Below, piece after piece: positions 20,501 to 29,165 of a stretch of DNA of 64,000 bases. The position numbers and the translations under genes were made by a program. Below the pieces are notes generated by a model. That model was not told where the DNA came from. It saw only the letters and a program-made list of their open reading frames with translations, and did no database searches. Each line of letters opens with the position of its first letter. Positions within the stretch are counted from its first letter, which is position 1. Origin of the DNA: JABDLO01 sp041749255 (GTDB lineage Bacteria; Bacteroidota; Bacteroidia; Chitinophagales; Saprospiraceae). The DNA lies in assembly GCA_041749255.1 (NCBI GenBank), contig JBGTBR010000089.1, positions 78,065-142,064 on the forward strand, given 5' to 3'.

Positions 20501-23500
20501 AGCTATCTCTGCTCAATTCGTAACCGACGATGTCACCACATGGGTCAAAACTGCCAACATCTACCATTTCAGGTGTTATAAAAGTAAACCCTTCCTCATC
20601 TACCAGGACTATAATATCCTGTACTTCGCAGATAGGAGCTATTGTATCAATAACAGTAATGGTTGCCTCACACTCTGAGCTATTTCCACTGTCGTCTATT
20701 ACAGTCAGTGTGACTATATTATCGCCTATGTCGTCACAGTCAAAAGCGGATTTGCTTATAGCAAGTGAATCTATCACCCCACATAAATCAAAACTACCGC
20801 CATCAATTTCAGAGGCTTCTACTACAACCATCCCAAAACTATCAAGGAAAACAGTAATATCCTGTGGTATACAAACCGGAGGAGTACCATCATTTACAGT
20901 GACCCTTAGTGTATCCATGGTTTCATTTCCACAGCTATCGACGGCTGTAAAGATCACCTCTGTCACTCCAATCGGATAGAAATCATTGGCATCAGGCCCA
21001 TTGCCATTATATGAATTGGTAATGATAACTCCGGAATTACAACTATTGACAGAAGTAGCCAATGCCAGATCTGATGCTTCTGCTTCACATGTTTCATCTG
21101 AAGTCTCCAGTGTAATATCATCTGGAATCGTTAGATCAGGTGGCAATAAATTGAAAACGTTAATTTGCTGAATGTGAGTACCAACTATGGGATTAGGTCC
21201 ACAATTAAATTGTACTCTCCATGTTCTGATAATGAATGTGCAACTTTCATTGGGATAATTATCCACTATCTCATCTTCAAAAGTTATTTCATAATCTGTA
21301 CAAATACAGTCAGGATCAACAATAGGCATACTACCTAGGGGTGCGGGATCAAACTGGTCAATACAATCCATCAGTGTAGTATCTGGTGGGTATATAATGC
21401 AATCCCGTGGATCCATGCAAAAATCAACACCATTGTTATCCTGAACGTCGACATCAATGATCACTACATCGTAATTACCAAAAATGTCAACTATATAAAT
21501 GGGTACTTTATTCAAACCCAAACTAAAGCAATCGAAGCAAAGCTCGGTTACTATAGAATCAGGTGAAAAACTAAATTCGTAATCTATTCCACAAGGATGG
21601 TAAGACGATGCATCAAATTCATCAGCCCAGATACATGCCATTTCAGTATCGATAATTCCATCTCCCGATGTATCCATTGGATTCAGTGCCACCGCTATGC
21701 CAGTTATGAGAATTGCTTTAGGGCTTATACATGGATTTATGACCAGTATTTGCTTTCCGGTTACAATATTTCCACATCTGTCATAAAACAACCAAATGAG
21801 GGTATGAGATCCTATTGGAAATCCATCGGTAACTGACGCCTCATGACCATTACCACTGTATTGTTCATCAATTGTACCGTCGGAATCAAGATCTACATCC
21901 AGTTTCCATCTTAATTCAGAATCCGGGGTACAATCATCCATTGCGGATTGCTCCAGTGTCACCAATCCTTCTTCACAGCTGATGGCACACTGAACTATTG
22001 TATCTAAACTGCCTGTTAACTCAGGAGCTTCACTATTGTAAATTCTTATGGTTTGATGATAAACCCATTTTAGTGCTTCACCACCTTCATCGAGTTGACA
22101 CCAATCTACTACATACCAAGTTCGCAATATTTTAAAACATACACTGTCAATGCCTGAACTAAAAAATCGCTGATCATGATAGGTCATTGCCACCAGGTCA
22201 CAAGCTCCAAAATCAAGTATGGGAAACTGGAAGCCTGGAGGCAAATTTTCTGGATCCGTATCTGCATCTCCACAAAATTCATCAGACTCAAAATCCAAAG
22301 GCCAGTTATCGGGATCCATATCAAATGGCTTGGGATTGATAACATAAATAGTTTGAGTCGCCACGGCTTCGCCATTTGAATCACTGGCTGTAAATGTTCT
22401 TATAATTTCGCCTACTCCACATTGATCTACCAGTACTTCCACTTCTTCTACCAAATCAAAGCCACAAACATCAAAAACTTCAGCTTCACCATAAATGGAT
22501 AAGTCATTGACATCATAGGGCTCATGACAGAATATGGTCATATCGTTTGGTGGTGTAATGACCGGAGGAATTTTATCCTGCACTTCTATTTCTACCCAGC
22601 AACGATTCGAGTTACCCGCTTTATCCCATACCTGTAACTCTACCACAACCCTCGTACCTGCATCAGCACAACAAAATTCTGCATAAGGATTAAAAACTTC
22701 TCCATTGAATTGATTTTCATCTTCGCATTGAGCGCCTAAATCCTTCCTTCTCACTTCAAAATAATCTATTTCACATTCATCAAAACTGCCATTGTCAAAT
22801 GCAGAAGCGGGGACTTTTGCATACCCGTTTTCATCAAGACTTACGACACTAAATGAAATACATACAGCTACCGGAGGCGTTTCATCTATAACCTCTACAT
22901 AAAATGTATCTGTGACCAGGTTTCCACACCAGTCGTATACAAAATAAACTATTCTGTTTTCACCAAAAGGAAGTTTGACTTTTACGCCTCCATTTTGATT
23001 GCTGATAAAGCCTCCCGGATAATCTATGTCTACTTTAATATTGTCATTATTGCAATCGTCTTCTGCTACAATAGAGGGTAATAAATATTCTCCTTCACAT
23101 GCATGGGGTGTAGTAGTTATCTCAACATCGGGAAGCGGTTCGATTTCCGGGGGGATTTGATCTGAAATTTCTATAATTTGATTGTGTTCGGAAATGATAA
23201 GTTCTGAACACCACCATTCCAAAACTTTCCATGTTCGTATCAACTTGGTTTTACAATTCTTTGGATCAACAATAGCGTGATCTTTGAATGTAACAGCGAT
23301 GTTACAAAGGTTTTCAAAGTAAGGGTATATATCAACCCCCTCGTAAGAAGGCACTCCCGAAACCGAAACAAGAGGAAACCCGTTTTCATCACTATCAAAC
23401 TGATTGCATTCTAATGCGGTCATATCATCCCGGGTTAGATTTGCAGGAAAATCGATGAGATCAACAACAATCCTGCTGACATTGATAATGTGTTCACATT

Positions 23501-24146
23501 CCTCTGATTGATTTCCACTTTCATCAACAGCAACAAACCTTCGTATGATCTGATAGTTATAAAGTTGATCACAGGTCAAAGGTACAATCTGCGTTCCCAA
23601 TAAGAACAATTCTGGATTGTCATCACAATTGTCTTCCACATCTGGAATAGGTAAATCACTCGTTGTTAAGCAAGTTACAATTTCTTCTTCGCAAATAATA
23701 ACTGGGGGATCCTTATCCTCTACCAATAAATGGGCCCAACAGGTTCTTCCTGAAATATTATCAGTAAGTATGGCTTTTAGTTCCATACCTACATATTGTC
23801 CAGAGACTATGTTGCCCATCAACACTTCCCCGTCTTTGGTTTCTAACCGGACTGAATAATCACCACCATTTACAATTACTCCAATGTGCTCTGGAAGTAC
23901 TTCAATGGCACAATCACCGTCCAAAGACATATTTACATGCCCGAAACAGGCAATATAATCTTCAGATAACAGCAATTCCTTACCCAGAACACCCTCTTCA
24001 GATGTTGAGTTTGGAATCAATTTTAAATGGTCATCAATCAGTAATTTTGTATCTTTTGTATGTGAGGTTAAGCCTGCAAATACTAATACACCCATGATGG
24101 CAACGACTAAAGTTACCAATGCTCTCTTTTCGGCTGGTTTTTTCAT
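17592..24146 (-). CDS. Giant secreted HYR-repeat, dockerin and T9SS-sorted surface protein
   Basis: A 2184-residue predicted exported protein. It starts with a signal or anchor helix (KRALVTLVVAIMGVLVFAGL). The bulk is a chain of cysteine-rich immunoglobulin-like HYR modules, typically 'DxxPPVxxC...DxSGNxxxC...V.V.D'; four near-tandem 80-residue modules stand out at about residues 1089-1410. A carboxypeptidase-regulatory-like domain (GVVTNAQGENVEGVKIKV) precedes a dockerin pair at about 1845-1899 (STLDLVRIQRHIMG and ADVDNNKTISSTDLITLRKV), and the last 80 residues form a T9SS sorting domain (STSPNPWAEYTDVSFY to GKMILLK). The C-terminal architecture is the same as in the 1946-residue neighbour, so the pair arose by duplication. 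It is likely a cell-surface adhesin or matrix component; the role is inferred from domains only. Confidence 0.9.
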   Translation of the reverse strand: MKKPAEKRALVTLVVAIMGVLVFAGLTSHTKDTKLLIDDHLKLIPNSTSEEGVLGKELLLSEDYIACFGHVNMSLDGDCAIEVLPEHIGVIVNGGDYSVRLETKDGEVLMGNIVSGQYVGMELKAILTDNISGRTCWAHLLVEDKDPPVIICEEEIVTCLTTSDLPIPDVEDNCDDNPELFLLGTQIVPLTCDQLYNYQIIRRFVAVDESGNQSEECEHIINVSRIVVDLIDFPANLTRDDMTALECNQFDSDENGFPLVSVSGVPSYEGVDIYPYFENLCNIAVTFKDHAIVDPKNCKTKLIRTWKVLEWWCSELIISEHNQIIEISDQIPPEIEPLPDVEITTTPHACEGEYLLPSIVAEDDCNNDNIKVDIDYPGGFISNQNGGVKVKLPFGENRIVYFVYDWCGNLVTDTFYVEVIDETPPVAVCISFSVVSLDENGYAKVPASAFDNGSFDECEIDYFEVRRKDLGAQCEDENQFNGEVFNPYAEFCCADAGTRVVVELQVWDKAGNSNRCWVEIEVQDKIPPVITPPNDMTIFCHEPYDVNDLSIYGEAEVFDVCGFDLVEEVEVLVDQCGVGEIIRTFTASDSNGEAVATQTIYVINPKPFDMDPDNWPLDFESDEFCGDADTDPENLPPGFQFPILDFGACDLVAMTYHDQRFFSSGIDSVCFKILRTWYVVDWCQLDEGGEALKWVYHQTIRIYNSEAPELTGSLDTIVQCAISCEEGLVTLEQSAMDDCTPDSELRWKLDVDLDSDGTIDEQYSGNGHEASVTDGFPIGSHTLIWLFYDRCGNIVTGKQILVINPCISPKAILITGIAVALNPMDTSGDGIIDTEMACIWADEFDASSYHPCGIDYEFSFSPDSIVTELCFDCFSLGLNKVPIYIVDIFGNYDVVIIDVDVQDNNGVDFCMDPRDCIIYPPDTTLMDCIDQFDPAPLGSMPIVDPDCICTDYEITFEDEIVDNYPNESCTFIIRTWRVQFNCGPNPIVGTHIQQINVFNLLPPDLTIPDDITLETSDETCEAEASDLALATSVNSCNSGVIITNSYNGNGPDANDFYPIGVTEVIFTAVDSCGNETMDTLRVTVNDGTPPVCIPQDITVFLDSFGMVVVEASEIDGGSFDLCGVIDSLAISKSAFDCDDIGDNIVTLTVIDDSGNSSECEATITVIDTIAPICEVQDIIVLVDEEGFTFITPEMVDVGSFDPCGDIVGYELSRDSFSCEDSGTIIEIILTLTDNSGNTTDCMVNVTVEDNVAPVCVVLDTIVVIIGESNEVIITPGDVDNGSFDLCGIIVDSLLSKTLFTCDDLGANLVIYTVTDNSGNTSTCELTVIVEDGTMLMCIPMDITIYLDENGMASITPDDVNGGSAGGCFNDIVLTIDKDTFDCDDQGQNMVTLTVTDSNDNESECVAIVTVIDSIPPMLECENITLSCLDFDGDFEGLVGYSVIDNCDGEEVMVNVTVLVDATNECGIGVLTRRITVTDASGNVEICDQIITIEGPEDVFGEANITPPTSEIILTDCQSPGDLGDFGGEPVIDVENVDCADVEVTFSDMLLTAGNACNDTIIRTYTIIDRCQFDGVTMAGMWVYMQTIVIQDLIAPVVVAPADVTLSGTLSTETCEFNFNIAQFSASDNCTPFDELVFTNDSPFADDNNSIDITGDYPPGTYIISVTATDLCGNVGEDSFSLTIPDTMLTLPCGKIFAAITDNQTVTVNVNSIVITTNPCYDYSNLVYSFSNVSSNVPTITFDCDDVFMPGDPGGPHKENPIYAWRGGMIVDECESQVQVTDGNNFCPDGLVAGGVVTNAQGENVEGVKIKVSGDMEVEKTTNANGFFVIDDLEYGANITIEPYKNDDVLNGLSTLDLVRIQRHIMGTEPLAGSYQLIAADVDNNKTISSTDLITLRKVLLGVLDAFPENTSWRMIDRKYQFPDNENLFYEEWPESIELLHFDSPTTVQFTGIKIGDVDYSARVNSRQISTRNTLQSVIFEVVHQDGQLIIRANEDMKATGMQFSLTGISESQVIHSSMEGFSSSNYNINKNGTLHLSWNTSGGNYVHISKGDEIFVIPGLNPGSLKLVQDRLPSEVYILSDEVMITKSIEMNEVLEIHALSILSTSPNPWAEYTDVSFYISYEDHVVMNFYDSNGRFLHQKLIQAVHGRNDVRIDRSDLPATGMILYEVASSKEIQQGKMILLK
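19911..20880 (-). repeat. Four tandem 80-codon HYR modules inside the 2184-aa gene
   Basis: Four consecutive modules share the pattern D-I-x-V-x-(L/I)-D-E-x-G ... (T/S)-P-x-x-V-D-x-G-S-F-D-x-C-G ... C-x-D-x-G-x-N ... V-T-D-x-S-G-N-x-S-x-C ... V-x-V-x-D. They are similar in protein but diverged in DNA, which indicates old internal duplication rather than recent expansion. Confidence 0.8.
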
Positions 24147-24346
24147 AAATTCCGTGTGTAAGTGGTTATTAAATACTTTTACATCTCTTCACAGCAATTG
24201 CTGTCCACAACACTAATATCGGTTCTCAGGAAAGTTAAATGTGAATAAAATTTCTAATTATATTCAAAACAAATATATAAATAATAGTTAAATGTGTATA
24301 TATGTATTACGATTTTTTTTTATTCATTTAAAATATAATATGTAAA

Positions 24347-25534
24347 ATGAGTTATTTACGGGTCTGGTTAAAGAAAGGAAAGGAGAAAATCATCGAAAAA
24401 AATCACCAGTGGATGTTTTCAGGAGCTGTATTTAAGGTGGAGGATAACATTAAAGAAGGTGATATTGTGAGGGTTTTAGACCATAAAAATCACTTTTTAT
24501 GCCTTGCATTCTATCATCAATCTAACATTGCTCTAAGGATCATATCCAGAGAAGAGGGATTGATTAACCAGGCATTTTGGATTAAAAAAATAAAAGATGC
24601 TATTTCACTCAGGAATGTCATTGGTCTGCCTTCATCCATTACCAACGCCTACAGGTTATTTCACGGAGAAGGTGATTCTGTTTCCGGACTGATCATCGAT
24701 GTATATAATACTGCGGTTGTCATCCAAAGCCATCATAAAGGTATTGCAAATTGTATTGAGGATATCAGTAAGGCCCTTTTACAATTGATGAATGGGACAA
24801 TTAATCATTTATATCATATCAATGAAAATCGTGCTGTTAAAGCAGCAATGGACGACTCATATATATATGGTGGCTCAGATGGCTTAATTTCCGGTGAAAT
24901 AGTGGAAAATGGAAACGTATTCGCTGTTGATTGGGAGTCAGGTCAAAAAACGGGATTTTTCCTGGATCAGAGAGAAAACCGTACAATCGTAAAACAATAC
25001 TGCCAAAATAAAAAAGTTCTCAATTGTTATTCTTACTCTGGAGGATTTTCAATTTATGCAGCAGCAGGTGGTGCTAAAGAAGTCACTTCTGTCGATATTT
25101 CCCGACCGGCATTGGATTTATTGGAAAAAAATATCACCCTTAATCCTTCTTTGCATGACACATTGTTTAAAACAGAGCACGCTGACGTCATGGATTTTTT
25201 AAAATCAGACCAAAGCGAAGGCTTTGATGTAATTATCGTTGACCCCCCGGCATTTGCCAAAAACATATCAAAACGCCACAACGCTATTATGGCTTATAAA
25301 AGATTAAACGCTCTGGCCATTTCCAAAATAAATAAAAAAGGTCTGATATTTACATTTTCCTGCTCCCAGGTTGTCGATACGGATCTTTTTACTCACACCA
25401 TAACATCTGCAGCCATGGAAGCCGGAAAGAATATTAGGATTTTGGGGAAACTTATGCAGGGACCGGATCACCCTATTAATATTTTTCATCAGGAAACTTC
25501 CTATTTAAAAGGACTAAAACTTTATGTAGAATAA
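24347..25534 (+). CDS. rlmI: 23S rRNA (cytosine(1962)-C5)-methyltransferase, RlmI family
   Basis: A 395-residue class I SAM-dependent methyltransferase. An N-terminal PUA-like RNA-binding domain (about residues 1-75) is followed by a linking domain and the methyltransferase core with the SAM-binding region VLNCYSYSGGFSIYAAAGGA, the acidic VDIS strand end, the catalytic DPPAFAK motif at about residue 300 and the downstream FSCSQ cysteine. These features and the length are those of RlmI, which methylates C5 of cytosine 1962 (E. coli numbering) in 23S rRNA. The gene stands alone on the plus strand, divergent from the giant surface-protein gene. The family is clear; substrate identity is transferred from the E. 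coli enzyme. Confidence 0.92.
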   Translation: MSYLRVWLKKGKEKIIEKNHQWMFSGAVFKVEDNIKEGDIVRVLDHKNHFLCLAFYHQSNIALRIISREEGLINQAFWIKKIKDAISLRNVIGLPSSITNAYRLFHGEGDSVSGLIIDVYNTAVVIQSHHKGIANCIEDISKALLQLMNGTINHLYHINENRAVKAAMDDSYIYGGSDGLISGEIVENGNVFAVDWESGQKTGFFLDQRENRTIVKQYCQNKKVLNCYSYSGGFSIYAAAGGAKEVTSVDISRPALDLLEKNITLNPSLHDTLFKTEHADVMDFLKSDQSEGFDVIIVDPPAFAKNISKRHNAIMAYKRLNALAISKINKKGLIFTFSCSQVVDTDLFTHTITSAAMEAGKNIRILGKLMQGPDHPINIFHQETSYLKGLKLYVE

Positions 25535-25841
25535 TGATATGGATCTCTATTACAATATGAAACAAATATTCCCTTTCACCATTCTAATCTTGATTCATCC
25601 GTGATAAAAAATGGCGAGTGATTTCTCTATAAGATAAAAGACTCACCTCCTGTAGTGACTGATATATGATTGAATTCTTTACCAAATCGCTCCTAAAATC
25701 CAAGACAAGAAATATGCTAATTTTGTGAGTTTTAAAAAATTTATCGGCATATTTTGAATCATTCTATTATACCGATATGTTATATCTATAATACAACAAT
25801 AATCAGTGTTCTTTTTATTATAAAATAATTAACCGTCCAGG
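25535..25841. other. Intergenic region without a gene
   Basis: About 307 AT-rich bases between rlmI and the ArsC-like gene. It holds a TAATTTTG box at 25718-25725, which fits the Bacteroidota -7 consensus but lacks a well-placed TTG. No coding sequence or clear terminator was seen. Confidence 0.5.
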
Positions 25842-26201
25842 ATGAGAACAAACTCAAGAGAAATATTGATTTATTACAATCCGTTGTCCAGCCTTGACAA
25901 AAAAACCATTGCTTATGCCAGAACCATGAGTCCTCATGTTCGATTTATATCTCACGACAAAAATCCAAGCACCTCTACAGCATGGCAATACATGCTCAAG
26001 GCTATGAAATTAGAGGCTAAAGAACTCCTTAACAAAGCTGATCCTGAATATCAGATCAAGTTGAGAGGTAAAGAATACGACCATGAAGGATGGTTAAACA
26101 TATTGATCAACAATCCCCACCTCATAAAAGCACCAATAGCGATCAAAGGCAATATAGTAATGCTTATCAATAGTCCGACAGACATTTTACGGCTAAAATA
26201 G
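25842..26201 (+). CDS. ArsC/Spx-fold protein lacking the catalytic cysteine
   Basis: A 119-residue cytoplasmic protein with the thioredoxin-like outline of the ArsC/Spx family: strand EILIYYNP, a helical insertion with KELLNKADPEYQIK, and the C-terminal HEGWLNILINNPHLIKAPIAIKGN block that corresponds to the 'P-hh-hKRPIhh' region of arsenate reductases. The position of the catalytic cysteine after the first strand reads YNPLSSLDKK, and the protein contains no cysteine at all, so it cannot be an arsenate reductase of the usual mechanism. Similar cysteine-free members occur in Bacteroidota; their function is unknown to me. It ends before a strong bidirectional terminator shared with the convergent tRNA gene. 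Confidence 0.7.
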   Translation: MRTNSREILIYYNPLSSLDKKTIAYARTMSPHVRFISHDKNPSTSTAWQYMLKAMKLEAKELLNKADPEYQIKLRGKEYDHEGWLNILINNPHLIKAPIAIKGNIVMLINSPTDILRLK

Positions 26202-26246
26202 ACAAGTGTAAAAAATGGTGTAAGAAAAGACAACAGTAAAGTGGTT

Positions 26247-26287
26247 AAAAAAAGAACTCTCAAAGATATCATTGAGAGTTCTTTTTT
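26247..26287. terminator. Bidirectional terminator between the ArsC-like gene and tRNA-Arg
   Basis: A perfect inverted repeat with arms of about 16 bases (AAAAAGAACTCTCAA and its complement) and an 8-base loop has A-rich and T-rich outer ends. It can therefore end transcription of both convergent genes. Confidence 0.9.
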
Positions 26288-26288
26288 G

Positions 26289-26362
26289 TGACTCCGTCAG
26301 GATTCGAACCTGAGACCTACTGATTAGAAGTCAGTTGCTCTATCCAGCTGAGCTACGGAGCC
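26289..26362 (-). tRNA. tRNA-Arg (anticodon UCU)
   Basis: The minus strand starts GGCTCCGTAGCTCAGCTGG and forms a complete cloverleaf: a 7-bp acceptor stem (GGCTCCG / CGGAGTC with one wobble), the D-arm AGCTCAGCTGGATAGAGC, the anticodon loop CTTCTAA (anticodon bases at 26326-26328), and the T-arm GGTTCGAATCC. The discriminator base is A and CCA is not encoded. It reads AGA arginine codons. A strong promoter lies upstream and a strong terminator directly downstream, so it is a single-gene transcript. Confidence 0.97.
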
Positions 26363-26401
26363 AAAAAACACCTTGTATTTCTACTTTTTCCAAAAGAAGT
26401 G

Positions 26402-26432
26402 CAAAAATATTAAAGTAAACGGAAGTAGCAAA
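26402..26432 (-). promoter_or_regulatory. Bacteroidota-type promoter for tRNA-Arg
   Basis: On the minus strand TTTG (26432-26429), a 19-base spacer and TATTTTTG (26409-26402) match the -33/-7 consensus TTTG-N19-TAnnTTTG exactly. It lies about 40 bases upstream of the mature tRNA start. Confidence 0.8.
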
Positions 26433-26568
26433 CTATTTATTCCGGAATTAACCCATATCAATCCTTTAAACAACTTTTATACGATATTCATCTTAGATAT
26501 TGCCTGCTTCTTTGAAACAAATTATATTAGGGTTTTTTTCAAATGTGATCAGAAAAGATCATTTCCAT

Positions 26569-27261
26569 ATGGTAAATTCATCGAATGTTCAGATTCATGC
26601 TTCCTGGAAGAGTGAGTTAAAAGAAGAGTTTGAAAAACCCTATTTTGTACAAATAAAAGAGTATTTACTAAGAGAAAAGAGGGAAAAAGTCATCTACCCT
26701 CCCGGCTCTCTCATCTTTAATGCTTTTAACCTGACTTCTTTTGACCGGGTAAAAGTAGTCATCCTGGGGCAGGATCCTTATCACGGTCCCGGTGAAGCAA
26801 TGGGTTTGAGTTTTTCAGTACCCTCAGGTGTCAGGATACCGCCTTCTCTTAAAAATATTTTTAAAGAATTAAATACCGATTGCGACATACCTATACCTAA
26901 ACATGGTGATCTTTCGAATTGGGCAACACAGGGCGTACTTCTGCTCAATGCCATGCTGACAGTAGAACATAAAAACCCGGGAAGCCATAAAAATATTGGA
27001 TGGCAACAATTTACAGATACCGTCATTGCAAAACTTTCTCAAAAAAGATCCGGTCTGGTATTTTTGTTGTGGGGTAATTTTGCCAAAAATAAGGGATCAA
27101 TGATCGACCGCAATAAACACCTGGTGTTGGAAGCGGCACACCCATCTCCTCTTGCCGGAGGTGCATTTTTTGGATGCAGGCATTTCTCTAAAACGAATGC
27201 ATATATTACTCATCAGGGACTGGAAGCCATAGATTGGCGGATACCTGATCTTGTGAAATAA
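26569..27261 (+). CDS. ung: Uracil-DNA glycosylase
   Basis: Removes uracil from DNA in base-excision repair. The protein shows the family 1 motifs in order: the water-activating GQDPYHGPGEAMGLSFSV, the LLLNAMLTVEHKNPGSH segment, LLWGNFAKNKG and the DNA-intercalating HPSPLAG loop. Frame-compatible starts exist further upstream at 26500, but the ATG at 26569 gives MVNSSNVQIHASW, which aligns with the start of known Ung proteins, and a length of 230 residues, as expected. DUF423 follows 33 bases later in the same direction and may be co-transcribed. Confidence 0.96.
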   Translation: MVNSSNVQIHASWKSELKEEFEKPYFVQIKEYLLREKREKVIYPPGSLIFNAFNLTSFDRVKVVILGQDPYHGPGEAMGLSFSVPSGVRIPPSLKNIFKELNTDCDIPIPKHGDLSNWATQGVLLLNAMLTVEHKNPGSHKNIGWQQFTDTVIAKLSQKRSGLVFLLWGNFAKNKGSMIDRNKHLVLEAAHPSPLAGGAFFGCRHFSKTNAYITHQGLEAIDWRIPDLVK

Positions 27262-27294
27262 CATATTAATACACACTTAAAAAAATGTAAACCC

Positions 27295-27699
27295 ATGACA
27301 CCCTATCAAAAATGGACCCTCGTATCAGTATTTTCAGGTGTATTGGCCGTTATTTTAGGGGCTTTCGGGGCTCATTCACTTAAACCCTTATTGACTCCGG
27401 AACAAATGGGAACGTTTCAAACCGCAAGTTTTTACCATTTTACACATACCATTGTTCTCCTGATCATGGCTTTCACTATGAGGTCTTATATCCATCCATA
27501 CTTGCGATGGGCAGCCATTTTTATTTTCATGGGAATAGTCTTCTTTTCCGGATCTTTATATTTGCTGGCCTGCCGTGAAATATTGCAAATGCCTCCCTGG
27601 GGTTCGCTGGGTCTTATAACACCTGTAGGTGGTTTATTGCTTATTGCAGGTTGGGTGCTTTTTGGGCTTTCTGTTTGGAAAACAAACAAAAACCAATAA
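27295..27699 (+). CDS. DUF423 family inner-membrane protein
   Basis: A 134-residue integral membrane protein with four predicted helices. It carries the DUF423 (YgdD-like) signatures GVLAVILGAFGAHSLKP, the FQTASFYHFTHTIVLL segment and the late helix ITPVGGLLLIAGW. The biochemical role of this widely conserved family is unknown. It follows ung closely and converges on the serine hydrolase gene, whose stop codon is only 8 bases away, so there is no room for a separate terminator hairpin. Confidence 0.93.
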   Translation: MTPYQKWTLVSVFSGVLAVILGAFGAHSLKPLLTPEQMGTFQTASFYHFTHTIVLLIMAFTMRSYIHPYLRWAAIFIFMGIVFFSGSLYLLACREILQMPPWGSLGLITPVGGLLLIAGWVLFGLSVWKTNKNQ

Positions 27700-27707
27700 G
27701 GAGTACA

Positions 27708-28997
27708 TTAGTCATCAATGAGAGCTCCGGCGATTTGTTTAAACTTCCATGATGTTTGATCTTTGGTGGGTCCCTGGGTTTGTTTCATAATGATACCAAT
27801 CATTTTTTCAGACGGGTCTGCAAAATATGAGGTATTAAAATACCCGCCCCACACAAATGTTCCGATACTCCCCAATCCTCCTTTTGCTTTACCTTCAGGC
27901 GTTAGAACACCAAAAGCCAAACCGTGATACTGATCACCGCCCCCAAATAGATCTCCTGTCTGGTTAGCCATCATACTCTCAATGGTAGTCCGGCTCAATA
28001 TGCGCACTCCGTTCAATTCTCCACCATTGAGATACATTTGCAAAAAGGAAGCATAATCACCCATCGTACCAGATAACCCTGCCCCTCCGGCGAAAAATCT
28101 TTTATGTCCCTTCACGGGATAATTCACTTCAAATGAAGGAGATGAAAAGTTTTTCCAGGCTCCATTCGTATTGTATTGCACAGATACCAATCTCCCGGCC
28201 TTATCTTCTGGCAAATAAAAATAGGTATCTTTCATGCCCAGAGGGTCAAAAATTTTCTCCTTTAAAAATTGATCAAATGGCAATCCTGATATGATCTCGA
28301 TCAAATATCCCAATACATCCAACCCCATCGAGTAGGTAAACTTTTCACCAGGGTGATGATGGAGAGGAAGTGATCCCAGTTTTTTAATGACATCTCCTAT
28401 TTGAATATCATCTTCGGTAAACAATTCAACGATTCCAGCTTTTTCATAGATCATTTTAATCCTTTCATCGCTGTCAATAGCACCATAACCTACACCGGAA
28501 GTATGGGTGAGTAAGTGGCGGATGGTAATTTCACTATCCGCAGGGCGTGTAGTGTAGGTCGTATCTGCATAGGTAAAACTTTGCAGTACTCTCGGATTCC
28601 TGAATTCCGGAATGAATTTAGAAATGGGGTCATCCAGCCTGAATTTTCCCTCTTCCCATAACATCATCACAGCAGTAGAAGTAATGGCTTTGGTTTGAGA
28701 AGCCAAACGAAATATGTGATCTGTTCGGAGTACTTCTTTTGTCTCAGCATTTGCAGTGCCAAAAGCTTTATGGTACACGATCTTACCATTTCTGGCTATC
28801 AGAGCTGCCACTCCGGGAATTTCTCCTTGCGAAATGGATCGCATTAACATGTTCTCCAGCCATTGAAGCCTTTCTTCTGAAATTCCTGCTTCCGCCGGTG
28901 TAGCTTCATGAAGAGGTGGTGATTTTTTTATTGATTGGGTTTGACCATGTAAAAAAAAGGAGATGGTTAAAAACCATAGAGCCAGAATAATTCTCAT
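27708..28997 (-). CDS. Exported class C beta-lactamase-like serine hydrolase
   Basis: A 429-residue protein of the beta-lactamase/transpeptidase-like family that includes esterases and D-aminopeptidases. It begins with a signal peptide ending at about residue 19 (FLTISFFLHGQ), so it should act in the periplasm or outside. The SxxK motif SQTK places the nucleophile serine at residue 100 and the lysine at 103; a YSM motif around residue 220 takes the place of YxN. The region 'HLLTHTSGVGYG' is typical of the family. The exact substrate cannot be read from the sequence, and an antibiotic-resistance role should not be assumed. It is a lone gene, divergent from the symporter. Confidence 0.9.
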   Translation of the reverse strand: MRIILALWFLTISFFLHGQTQSIKKSPPLHEATPAEAGISEERLQWLENMLMRSISQGEIPGVAALIARNGKIVYHKAFGTANAETKEVLRTDHIFRLASQTKAITSTAVMMLWEEGKFRLDDPISKFIPEFRNPRVLQSFTYADTTYTTRPADSEITIRHLLTHTSGVGYGAIDSDERIKMIYEKAGIVELFTEDDIQIGDVIKKLGSLPLHHHPGEKFTYSMGLDVLGYLIEIISGLPFDQFLKEKIFDPLGMKDTYFYLPEDKAGRLVSVQYNTNGAWKNFSSPSFEVNYPVKGHKRFFAGGAGLSGTMGDYASFLQMYLNGGELNGVRILSRTTIESMMANQTGDLFGGGDQYHGLAFGVLTPEGKAKGGLGSIGTFVWGGYFNTSYFADPSEKMIGIIMKQTQGPTKDQTSWKFKQIAGALIDD

Positions 28998-29165
28998 TTT
29001 AAATAGTATTGATTTGCTAATGTGCCAATATAAGCATTTTAACCCGGAATATGGATTAGAAAATCTATTACGACTTCACACGGCTTTAAATTAGTCGCTT
29101 CAGTTCAAAACTTTGATTGAGTAATTACTGATTTTTTATACTTTTAAATCAAAATTCATGACCAT

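Noticed and set aside
27708..28997. Antibiotic-resistance beta-lactamase
   Set aside because: The SxxK fold family is broad, the second motif is YSM rather than YxN, and the context is not a resistance region; only serine hydrolase can be supported.
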